Assembly (NCBI GenBank): GCA_945876565.1
Contig: CAMCOS010000011.1
Coordinates: 1-60,257 of the forward strand
Reading direction: 5' to 3'
Source of the DNA: Lautropia mirabilis
Lineage (GTDB): Bacteria > Pseudomonadota > Gammaproteobacteria > Burkholderiales > Burkholderiaceae_B
Length of the DNA stretch: 60,257 nt
Shown: positions 46,043 to 53,043 of the stretch, in pieces
Layout of the letters: the number at the start of each line of letters is the position of its first letter
Position numbering within the stretch: position 1 is the stretch's first letter
Notes under the pieces: model-generated
The model's input: the letters and a program-made list of their open reading frames with translations, nothing else
What the model was told of the DNA's origin: nothing
Databases searched by the model: none
Position numbers and translations under genes: made by a program

Positions 46043-46972
46043 ATGGAGTTGCTAAGCGCCATTCTATTTGCGACCGTGGTTGCCGGCACGCCATTGCTGC
46101 TTGTGGCTTTGGGCGAGCTGATTTGCGAGAAGTCGGGCATGCTCAACCTTGGCGCCGAGGGCATGATGTCTGTGGGTGCTGTCGCCGCCTTTGTGATGGC
46201 TTTCACATTTGAGTCCACTTTGCTTGGTGTTACAGGCGGCATCGTGGCGGGTGCTTTGCTCAGTCTGGTGTTTGCGTTTATCACGGTGCACTTGATGGCT
46301 AATCAGGTGGCCAGCGGGTTGGCCGTGGCGATATTTGGGGTTGGGTTGGCGGCGTTTTTGGGTAAGCCATTTGAGGCCAAAGTATTGCCTTCGATCAAAC
46401 CAATTGAGATCCCGTTTTTGTCGGAGTTGCCCATCATTGGGCAGGCGCTGTTTGCGCAGCAATGGATGGTCTACGCGACTTGGGTGATATTCGCTGGCGT
46501 TGTCTGGTTTTTAGCGAAGACGCGTGGTGGTCTCGTGCTCAAAGCGGTTGGAGAGTCACCTGAGGCTGCCAATGCAGTCGGCATTGACGTGATCCGGGTG
46601 AGGTATTTGGCAGTTTTGTTTGGCGGCGCCATGGCGGGCTTGGGTGGCGCATTTCTCTCACTGTTCTACACGCCGATGTGGGCCGAGGGCATGGTCGCAG
46701 GCAAGGGCTGGATTGCCTTGGCGTTGGTGGTGTTTGCGACATGGCGTCCCGGGCGCGTGTTGTTTGGCGCTTATCTGTTTGGGGGCGTCATGATTGCGCA
46801 GCTATTCGTGCAGTCTTCGCCGATACAGATCAAAATTCCGGCTCAATTTCTCTCGGCGCTGCCTTATATTGCAACTATTGTGGTCTTGGTTCTGATCTCG
46901 CACAACGTCAAGATGATCAGGCTGAATTCTCCAGCTTCTCTCGGTAAACCCTTTCAAAAGGAACGCGCATGA
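46043..46972 (+). CDS. BMP-type ABC transporter permease 2 (NupQ/YufQ-like)
   Basis: Second permease of the same importer, 309 residues and about nine hydrophobic segments. GELICEKSGMLNLGAEGMMSVGA near the N-terminus (the run LNLGAEGMM is diagnostic) and LKAVGESPEAANAVGIDVI in the middle mirror permease 1. It starts three bases after permease 1 and overlaps the binding-protein gene by four bases (ATGA), so the three genes are one operon. Confidence 0.92.
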   Translation: MELLSAILFATVVAGTPLLLVALGELICEKSGMLNLGAEGMMSVGAVAAFVMAFTFESTLLGVTGGIVAGALLSLVFAFITVHLMANQVASGLAVAIFGVGLAAFLGKPFEAKVLPSIKPIEIPFLSELPIIGQALFAQQWMVYATWVIFAGVVWFLAKTRGGLVLKAVGESPEAANAVGIDVIRVRYLAVLFGGAMAGLGGAFLSLFYTPMWAEGMVAGKGWIALALVVFATWRPGRVLFGAYLFGGVMIAQLFVQSSPIQIKIPAQFLSALPYIATIVVLVLISHNVKMIRLNSPASLGKPFQKERA

Positions 46973-48060
46973 AAAATCGTCGTACTTTGTTTCAGGCAGC
47001 TTTGGCTTCAGTGGCCTTGACTGCCGCAGGCCTTGGGTCAGTCGCTCAAGCACAACAGGACCCACTGAAGGTTGGTTTCGTCTACGTCAGTCCGATTGGT
47101 GATGCAGGCTGGACCTTTCAGCATGATTTGGCGCGCAAGCAAATGGAACAGGCGCTTGGCAATAAAGTCACCACGTCGTTTGTCGAAAGCGTGGCCGAAG
47201 GCGCTGACGCTGAACGGGTGATTCGTGAGATGGCTGCCAGTGGGCATGACCTGATTTTTGCAACGAGCTTTGGGTACATGAACTATGTTGACCGTGTCTC
47301 AAAACAGTTTCCTGACGTGAAGTTCATGCACGCCACGGGTTACAAGAGTGGTCCAAACTTCAACAACTACAACGCCCGTTTCTACGAAGGCCGTTACCTC
47401 ACTGGTGTGATTGCCGGTGAAATGACCAAGAGTGATGTGCTGGGCTACATCGCAGCATTTCCGATTCCCGAGGTCTTGCAAGGCATTAATGCATTTACGC
47501 TTGGCGCGCAAAGCGTCAACCCAGACATTGAAGTGCGCGTGATTTGGGTTAACAGCTGGTATGACCCGGGTAAAGAGCGCGAGGCCGCCATGGCTTTGAT
47601 TGCACAGGGTGCGGACGTGATTACCCATCACACCGACTCGACCGCTGCTGTGCAGGCAGCTCAAGAGAAAGGGGTCTATGCCGTTGCCTATCACTCTGAT
47701 ATGTCCAAGTACGGCAAAGATGCGCATCTGACTGCCACAACCCATCACTGGGGTAACTATTACACGCAAGCCGCACAGAAAGCATTGGCCCAGAACGGCA
47801 TGGCCGAGTCGATTTGGGGTGGTATCAAAGACGGGTTTATTGATCTAGCCCCAATTAACCCTGCGGTGCCGCAGGCAACGCAGGATAAGGTGGCGGCGCT
47901 TAAGCAGCAGATCAAAGACGGCAGCTTCCACCCCTTCACGGGTCCGATTGTGGCGCAGGACGGCAAAGAGGTTCTACCCGCTGGCCAGCCCATGAGTGAC
48001 CAGGCCCTGGGCCAGATGAACTACTACGTCAAAGGCGTGAGCTCCAAGATGCCAAACTGA
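46969..48060 (+). CDS. BMP family substrate-binding protein (Med/PnrA-like)
   Basis: Periplasmic binding protein of 363 residues. The signal peptide (MKNRRTLFQAALASVALTAA, cleavage probably after AQA near residue 28) has no lipobox cysteine, so it is a soluble periplasmic protein rather than a lipoprotein. The mature part begins DPLKVGFVYVSPIGDAGWTF. YEGRYLTGVIAGEMTK and HHTDSTAAVQAAQEKGV fit the BMP/PnrA fold. Substrate is probably a purine nucleoside or base but cannot be read from sequence. A strong terminator follows. Confidence 0.92.
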   Translation: MKNRRTLFQAALASVALTAAGLGSVAQAQQDPLKVGFVYVSPIGDAGWTFQHDLARKQMEQALGNKVTTSFVESVAEGADAERVIREMAASGHDLIFATSFGYMNYVDRVSKQFPDVKFMHATGYKSGPNFNNYNARFYEGRYLTGVIAGEMTKSDVLGYIAAFPIPEVLQGINAFTLGAQSVNPDIEVRVIWVNSWYDPGKEREAAMALIAQGADVITHHTDSTAAVQAAQEKGVYAVAYHSDMSKYGKDAHLTATTHHWGNYYTQAAQKALAQNGMAESIWGGIKDGFIDLAPINPAVPQATQDKVAALKQQIKDGSFHPFTGPIVAQDGKEVLPAGQPMSDQALGQMNYYVKGVSSKMPN

Positions 48061-48106
48061 GTTTGAATCAACACTTGAATCAAACTTTGATGTTCGGCTG
48101 ATCATC

Positions 48107-48133
48107 AAAAGCCCCGCTTCATGCGGGGCTTTT
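48107..48133 (+). terminator. Terminator of the BMP transporter operon
   Basis: AAAAGCCCCGC-TTCAT-GCGGGGCTTTT; GC-rich stem with A-run before and T-run after, so it can work in both directions. Confidence 0.92.
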
Positions 48134-48214
48134 GCATGGGAGGGCTTTTGTATTTGTCTGCATGGCCATGATCCGGTAGCATCCAAGCTAACGTCAATTG
48201 ATGGGACGCAGATC

Positions 48215-48586
48215 ATGTCATTTTTTGAGGCAATCCTTGCCTGTTTTGGTAAGTACGCCGCCTTCTCTGGTCGTGCTTCGCGTGCCGAGTATTGGTGGTT
48301 TGTTTTATTCACCATCTTGGCATGGCTCATGATCAACGCCCTGGTTTCTTCGTTCGCAGGGCCTGCTGTTGGCTTGCCTATCTCATGGGGGTTCTTGGTC
48401 TTGGTTCTGGTGCCAAGTCTGGCTGTTGGGGCTCGGCGCTTACATGACATGAATGCTTCGGCCTGGTGGCTATTGCTGCACTTGACTGCTTTGGGTTCGT
48501 TGGTGCTATGTGTCTGGATGATCTTTCCTGGTACGGCGGGCACCAACCGTTTCGGTGATCCCGTGGTGAGTCTGGAAGAGTATTAA
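48215..48586 (+). CDS. DUF805 family membrane protein
   Basis: A 123-residue inner-membrane protein. The N-terminal FGKYAAFSGRASRAEYWWFVLF motif (the RASRAEYWWF core is diagnostic), the central VGARRLHDMNASAWW, and the C-terminal GTNRFGDPV are all family hallmarks. There are about three or four transmembrane segments, somewhat fewer than in longer members. Function of the family is not well defined. It stands alone between the transporter terminator and the convergent small gene at 48605. Confidence 0.9.
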   Translation: MSFFEAILACFGKYAAFSGRASRAEYWWFVLFTILAWLMINALVSSFAGPAVGLPISWGFLVLVLVPSLAVGARRLHDMNASAWWLLLHLTALGSLVLCVWMIFPGTAGTNRFGDPVVSLEEY

Positions 48587-48604
48587 TTCAATGCGAATAA
48601 CTTT

Positions 48605-48757
48605 CTAGCCGTAGATTTTGCACATGTCACCTGCTGACGGTGTCGGCTCGTAAAAGATAACGATCAGCATCAACAGCGCCACGATGGCAATCAGGGCTGC
48701 AATGCAACCCTTGCCACAGTTCAACGATGGTTTCTCGGTTGGGGGTGAGTTTTGCAT
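48605..48757 (-). CDS. Small membrane protein of 50 residues downstream of the TDT channel gene
   Basis: A 50-codon frame starts at ATG 48757, 21 bases after the stop of the TDT-channel gene on the same strand, with GAGAAA just before it. The product begins MQNSPPTEKPSLNCGKGC, has one strongly hydrophobic segment (about 19-36, IAALIAIVALLMLIVIF) and a short tail with a third cysteine. The layout (Pro-rich head, Cys pair, single membrane helix, soluble tail) and the operon-like spacing support a real gene. I recognise no family. Confidence 0.55.
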   Translation of the reverse strand: MQNSPPTEKPSLNCGKGCIAALIAIVALLMLIVIFYEPTPSAGDMCKIYG

Positions 48758-48778
48758 TTTCTCGGTCGCACCGTGGCT

Positions 48779-49741
48779 TCAGTGGGCTGGCTCAGGCGCG
48801 AGCAGTTTGCCTACAAACAATGCCGATAGTGTCTTGTAGGCCAAATAGAAAACCACCACACTCAGTAGCGCCAGTAAGCCCCAGGCCAAGGCGGTGTAAC
48901 CGAATAATCCGGTGAGCTGACCCATTTCAAAGCTAGCCACGGTCATCGCCGCAATTGGGAACGAGTAGGCCCAACCGGAAATGAAGAAGGGTAGTTTTAG
49001 AAACTTCATGGTGTTCGAATTGAGCAAGAATGTTAAGAACAAGGCAGTGAAGTACAGGACGCGCGCTAGCGCATCGAGTGTCATGCCATTGAGGCTCAGG
49101 TAAGACACAAAACCAACAGCCGGTGGCGCCAGCAAAATGAATAACGTTGGGCGCATGCGATCCGCGAGCGCGTCATGGAAGATCAGCCTGTTCATGACCA
49201 AGGCGGTCAATATGATCCAGAACACCAGCCCCACGCTAAAGAAGAACCAACTGATCTCTATTTGCCCAAAACGCATCCCGGCAATGGGTACCAAGATATT
49301 ACCGACCACGGGAATGAACCAGGCTGGGTTAAGGTGACCGACTTGATAGTGTGAGTGGTTAATCCAGCTGCTCATGGTGAAAAGCGTGGCAACTAACATG
49401 GCGCAAATGCCCACCCACCAAATTGGCTCGGCCAATGACAGATCGATGTTTGACCATAGGGTCGAGACCAGAATCAAGCCAATTGGGATAGCCGCGAAAA
49501 AATTCAACTTAATTGGGTGCTTGGCTTGCTCGCAAACGGCTGACCAGCGTGTCGATGCGTTCAAGCCATACATCAACAAGAGAAATGCAAGCAGTATGAT
49601 GGTGGTGACTGCCAGCACCATGCCGATGGAGCTGGCCACGGGCCAACCCATATTGCCAGCTTTGAGCCAGCCAAGTGTCAATCCTGACATGCCCATCACG
49701 CTCGCAAAGATGGCAATGGGCAGGTAGGCGAGTTTGTTCAT
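48779..49741 (-). CDS. TDT family transporter / SLAC1-type anion channel
   Basis: A 320-residue protein with about ten transmembrane helices of the tellurite-resistance/dicarboxylate transporter (TehA, SLAC1, Mae1) family. NPAWFIPVVGNILVPIAG is the characteristic helix, and FLLNSNTMKFLKLPFFISGWAYSFPIAA-type sequence (core SGWAYSFPIAA) precedes the end. The family transports anions or weak acids; the substrate here is unknown. Upstream there is a perfect FNR-type palindrome about 41 bp before a TAAAAT -10 element, which suggests anaerobic or NO control. A 50-residue small membrane protein follows. Confidence 0.9.
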   Translation of the reverse strand: MNKLAYLPIAIFASVMGMSGLTLGWLKAGNMGWPVASSIGMVLAVTTIILLAFLLLMYGLNASTRWSAVCEQAKHPIKLNFFAAIPIGLILVSTLWSNIDLSLAEPIWWVGICAMLVATLFTMSSWINHSHYQVGHLNPAWFIPVVGNILVPIAGMRFGQIEISWFFFSVGLVFWIILTALVMNRLIFHDALADRMRPTLFILLAPPAVGFVSYLSLNGMTLDALARVLYFTALFLTFLLNSNTMKFLKLPFFISGWAYSFPIAAMTVASFEMGQLTGLFGYTALAWGLLALLSVVVFYLAYKTLSALFVGKLLAPEPAH

Positions 49742-49880
49742 TTGGTTGAATTTTCCGATGGTTCAAGCTTAGTCACTTTGTCGCTTGGGTTCTATGTTGG
49801 TGTGGCCAAATTGCGCTTGGCGTTCGCTGATCCAAGGCCCCATTGCCTGGGTCTATCCTTGAAATCAGCGGCATGCATAC

Positions 49881-49921
49881 ATTTTACAAATTTACATATT
49901 ATTTGCCTTGACCTGAGTCAA
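49881..49921 (-). promoter_or_regulatory. FNR/Dnr-dependent promoter of the TDT channel gene (candidate)
   Basis: TTGAC-CTGA-GTCAA (49908-49921) is a perfect inverted repeat of FNR-box type. On the minus strand TAAAAT (49886-49881) stands where the -10 element would be if the box were centred about 41 bases before the start site, the class II activation geometry. Box and hexamer are seen; regulation is inference. The remainder of 49742-50044 holds no gene. Confidence 0.5.
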
Positions 49922-50044
49922 CACGGAACAAAACGCTGCCAGTTTTGTCAGTTCTTAACTGTCATATGCGTATCCGTTAAAGCAAGTTACGATGACGCAA
50001 CACGCATTCACGCAAACATTTTTTGTTTCTGTCCACGACCCTTC

Positions 50045-50518
50045 ATGAAGACTCTGTTACTTGTTCGTCACGCCAAGACTGCGCCTGCTGGCCCGAGCCA
50101 GACAGACCATTCGCGCGCGCTTGAAGAGGTTGGCATTTCTGATGCAGGCAAGCTGGCGCACTTCCTTAGCGAGCAGGCGCTCGTACCCGACAAAGTGTTG
50201 GTGAGCTCAGCCACCCGCACTCAGTCAACGGCGCAGATTTTGCTCAAAGCATTTGAAAGCAGCACCATTGATTTGCTGATCTCGGATGATCTTTATCTGG
50301 CCGATGTGGTGTCTTTAGAGCGGTTGGTGAATGACACTAGCGACCAAGTCAACACACTCATGATCGTGGGGCACAACCCAGGGCTTTCGGAGTTGGCGTA
50401 TCAATTTGACCATGCTGTTGGTGGGCTGCGTCCGGCGCAAATGCTGTGGGTGCAATTCGACATTGAGCATTGGCGTGAGGCTGAGTACGCCCGCGTTTCA
50501 AGCACGCGTCTGGTCTAG
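50045..50518 (+). CDS. SixA-type histidine phosphatase
   Basis: Phosphohistidine phosphatase of the phosphoglycerate-mutase superfamily, 157 residues. The RHG-type nucleophile motif is LLVRHAKTAPAG at the N-terminus, and the second catalytic His lies in MIVGHNPGLSELA. The product is a small stand-alone SixA domain. In other bacteria SixA acts on phosphorylated histidines of phosphorelay or nitrogen-PTS proteins. I chose ATG 50045 because the domain starts there; upstream frame is non-coding. Confidence 0.9.
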   Translation: MKTLLLVRHAKTAPAGPSQTDHSRALEEVGISDAGKLAHFLSEQALVPDKVLVSSATRTQSTAQILLKAFESSTIDLLISDDLYLADVVSLERLVNDTSDQVNTLMIVGHNPGLSELAYQFDHAVGGLRPAQMLWVQFDIEHWREAEYARVSSTRLV

Positions 50519-50561
50519 CTAACCAGACCTTGGTTCGCGACTCAGGCGGGCGCCAGCCAAG

Positions 50562-50588
50562 AAAAAGGCCGGCAACATGTTGCCGGCC
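50562..50588 (-). terminator. Terminator of the cytochrome c peroxidase gene
   Basis: GGCCGGCAAC-AT-GTTGCCGGCC is a perfect palindrome; on the minus strand it is followed by TTTTTC. It may also end the SixA transcript, but the T-run favours the minus strand. Confidence 0.85.
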
Positions 50589-50617
50589 CAGACAGACTCC
50601 CTTGCAGCGCTTGGGGA

Positions 50618-51640
50618 TTAATCCGCAAACGGTGTGGGACGTGGGGTTGCGTCGGACGATGCTGGCAAGATCGGCAACACGATACGTGGCTGATCACCCG
50701 TGAGCGTCTTCAAGAAGGCCACGATGGCAGCATTCTCTTCAGGCGTGAACTGCTTACCCAACTGCAGACGACCCATGATGTCCACCGCTTCGACCAGGGT
50801 GTCAGCGCCACCATCATGGAAGTAGGGGTAGGTCAACTCAACGTTACGCAGTGTCGGCACTTTAAAGTTAAAGCGGTCGGCGTCTTTGCCCGTCACAGCT
50901 GAGCGGCCTTCGGCAGCCGCTGTTGTATGGTAAGGCTCAACCAGACCCATTTTCTGGAAGGAGTTGCCGCCCAGTGCTGCACCATTGTGGCAAGCCACAC
51001 AACCGCTGGTCTTAAACAGTTCCCAACCACGCAGTTCGGTCGGTGTCATGGCGTCATCGTCACCAGCCAACCATTTGTCAAACTTGGCGTTGGGGGTCAC
51101 CAGGGTTTCTTCAAATGCGGCAATCGCGTCAGTCACCATGTCGATGTTGATTTTGTCAGTGCCAAATGCCTTGCGGAATTCAAGGGTGTAGCCTGGAACT
51201 GATTGCAGCATCTCAACGGCCAACTCGTGGGTAAATGCCATCTCACCGGGGTTGGCGATCGGACCACCGGCCTGTTCTTTCAAGTCAGCAGCGCGCCCAT
51301 CCCAGAACTGAGCAACGTTTAAGCTCGAGTTCAGCACGGTCGGCGAATTGATTGGACCTTCTTGCCATTTGTCACCAATCGAGGTTTTCAGGTTATCTGA
51401 ACCGCCACGCGACAGGTTATGACAGGAGTTGCAAGAAATGAATCCGGACTTCGACAGGCGTGGCTCAAAAAATAGCATGGCACCCAATTTCACCAATTGG
51501 GGGTCAGAAACCTTGGCCGGCTGAATCGGTTGAACGGGCTCTTGACGCACGGAGATGATTTCTTCGTAAGCCATCGAAACACCGGAGACGGAAACAGCAG
51601 CAGTAGCGAACAGAGCAGCGGATAGAGTTTTTAATTTCAT
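50618..51640 (-). CDS. Diheme cytochrome c peroxidase
   Basis: Periplasmic enzyme that reduces hydrogen peroxide with electrons from cytochrome c. The 340-residue precursor has a Sec signal peptide (MKLKTLSAALFATAAVSVSG, cleavage near SMA) and two haem c sites, CNSCH (about 70) and CVACH (about 210), the pattern of CcpA/MauG-like bacterial peroxidases. Start taken at ATG 51640, with GAGG seven bases before it. An FNR-type box upstream at class II distance fits the known anaerobic induction of such peroxidases in other Gram-negative bacteria. Confidence 0.95.
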   Translation of the reverse strand: MKLKTLSAALFATAAVSVSGVSMAYEEIISVRQEPVQPIQPAKVSDPQLVKLGAMLFFEPRLSKSGFISCNSCHNLSRGGSDNLKTSIGDKWQEGPINSPTVLNSSLNVAQFWDGRAADLKEQAGGPIANPGEMAFTHELAVEMLQSVPGYTLEFRKAFGTDKINIDMVTDAIAAFEETLVTPNAKFDKWLAGDDDAMTPTELRGWELFKTSGCVACHNGAALGGNSFQKMGLVEPYHTTAAAEGRSAVTGKDADRFNFKVPTLRNVELTYPYFHDGGADTLVEAVDIMGRLQLGKQFTPEENAAIVAFLKTLTGDQPRIVLPILPASSDATPRPTPFAD

Positions 51641-51702
51641 GAATAACCTCACTTGATATGCCGGTCTCGTTGCGGCAAATACAAGTTAACAAAGGCACAC
51701 GA

Positions 51703-51744
51703 CATATAGGGTTAACGAGTAATCGATTATTTGATGTCCGTCAA
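51703..51744 (-). promoter_or_regulatory. FNR/Dnr-dependent promoter of the cytochrome c peroxidase gene (candidate)
   Basis: TTGAT-GTCC-GTCAA (51731-51744) matches the FNR-family box at nine of ten positions. TATATG on the minus strand (51708-51703) stands at the -10 position expected when the box is centred at -41.5. The leader would be about 55 bases. Confidence 0.5.
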
Positions 51745-51805
51745 AAAACTACTCGAACCTAATGCGCATTGTGGTCCAGGCGCTTCACGTCAATTAATCT
51801 AAATC

Positions 51806-51833
51806 AAACGGCGCCCATCGTAAGGCGCCGTTT
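51806..51833 (-). terminator. Hairpin, probable terminator downstream of the copper chaperone gene
   Basis: AAACGGCGCC and GGCGCCGTTT pair perfectly (10 bp) around an 8-base loop, with TTTGATTT on the minus-strand side. It is the second of two hairpins downstream of the gene ending at 51896. Confidence 0.65.
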
Positions 51834-51854
51834 GAGGTTTTCATTGTCGTCATC

Positions 51855-51882
51855 AGGCACACCAAAATGGATTGGTGTGCCT
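51855..51882 (-). terminator. Second hairpin after the copper chaperone gene
   Basis: AGGCACACCAA and TTGGTGTGCCT are an exact 11-bp inverted repeat with a 6-base loop, 13 bases beyond the stop codon. There is no T-run, so it may protect the mRNA end. Confidence 0.45.
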
Positions 51883-51895
51883 TGGTGTTTATGAC

Positions 51896-52432
51896 TTACT
51901 GCTGACCTTGCGTCATGCCGTGTCCACCGTGGCCCCCATGTCCACCGCTGCCGCCATGACTGTGGCCCTGCATATCGGAACCACCCATGTAGGTGGGTGA
52001 TTTAACCGTGAACTTAACTTCTGTGGTCTGTTCACCAGAAAAGTTCAGCATGACCGGTATGGATTCCCCTTCTTGAAAAGGCTGTGTCAGGCCAATAAAC
52101 ATGACGTGGTAGCCACCGGGTTGCAGTGTGACTGAACCGTTGGCCGGAATGGGTATCTCTTTGACTTCACGCATTTTGGCAACACCACCTTCACGCACGA
52201 TGGTGTGCAATTCAATACGCTGAGCACGGTTGCTGTTTGCAGAGACAAGTGCGCCAGCCTGACTGCTTTTGTTGTCGATGACCAGGTAGCCGGCCCCGTT
52301 CTTTTGTCCGGGCACAGAGCCGCGAATCCATGGGTCATCGAATGTCAGGGCAGCGACATCTGTCTGGGCAAAGGCCGCGGTATTGAATAGCCCGAGCGCA
52401 GCTGTCAATAAAATGATGGCAGATCGTTTCAT
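51896..52432 (-). CDS. Periplasmic copper chaperone PCuAC
   Basis: Delivers Cu(I) to the CuA/CuB sites of cytochrome oxidases. The 178-residue precursor has a signal peptide (MKRSAIILLTAALGLFNTAA, cleavage near AFA). The ligands of the H-M-x10-M-x21-H-x-M pattern are recognisable in ELHTIVREGGVAKMREV and GGYHVMFIGL. The last 25 residues form a His/Gly-rich tail (HSHGGSGGHGGHGGHGM), an extra metal-binding extension. Start at ATG 52432, with AGGAA before it. The preceding gene on this strand is DUF2946; they may form a copper unit. Confidence 0.92.
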   Translation of the reverse strand: MKRSAIILLTAALGLFNTAAFAQTDVAALTFDDPWIRGSVPGQKNGAGYLVIDNKSSQAGALVSANSNRAQRIELHTIVREGGVAKMREVKEIPIPANGSVTLQPGGYHVMFIGLTQPFQEGESIPVMLNFSGEQTTEVKFTVKSPTYMGGSDMQGHSHGGSGGHGGHGGHGMTQGQQ

Positions 52433-52533
52433 GGTGATGTGTTCCTTTTGTTCTGATCGAGTTCCAAGGCTGTTCGGTTCTAAAAAGAGATGGCAGCCAA
52501 AGGTTGATGAAGTACAGACAAGCAATCGTTTGA

Positions 52534-52938
52534 TCAGCCTAAGGGCGGCGCTCTAGGTGAGGCGTTGGGATCAAGCACAAAGGTTGCACCGACAAGTTGG
52601 GCGATCTGATGGCGTGGTATCTCACCCGCTTGCATGGGCCTAGGTAGCAACGTGTCTTGCAACCCGAAGCGCAGTTGGTGCGGCGATACGGTGCACAGTG
52701 TGCAGGTGCCTGTCGCTAAGCGATTGTCAGTCTTGTCGTCTTGTGTGACGCCTTCTGGTGTCGAGATCAAATAAGTAATGCCGGTGCTGGTGCAAACAGG
52801 CATACGAACATCGGTATCGCCTCGTTCGGCGGCAAGCCAAGTGCTGGTGCCCAGCGCAAACTGCCCAAGCAGCAGCGACAGCAACACAAGCCAGTGAACC
52901 AATAGCCTTTTGGAGGTGTGACGGCGGTTTAGTGACAT
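52534..52938 (-). CDS. DUF2946 family protein
   Basis: A 134-residue protein with one N-terminal hydrophobic segment (LLVHWLVLLSLLLGQFAL) that can serve as a signal anchor, a CTLC motif followed by SPHQL in the middle, and the typical Pro/Ala-rich end NASPRAPPLG. DUF2946 genes often stand beside copper genes, and here the next gene is the copper chaperone. The cysteine pair may bind metal, but the function is not established. Start at ATG 52938 (MSLNRRHTSKRLL); the frame extends 16 codons further. Confidence 0.78.
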   Translation of the reverse strand: MSLNRRHTSKRLLVHWLVLLSLLLGQFALGTSTWLAAERGDTDVRMPVCTSTGITYLISTPEGVTQDDKTDNRLATGTCTLCTVSPHQLRFGLQDTLLPRPMQAGEIPRHQIAQLVGATFVLDPNASPRAPPLG

Positions 52939-53043
52939 GGAACCATTGTATACAAGGGTCAACAGATCGGGCGCAGGGCGAGCCACTGCCCAATGAGTTG
53001 ACCCAAAGAACCGCTTTGTTGCTGCGACGCCTGACCAAAGCGG

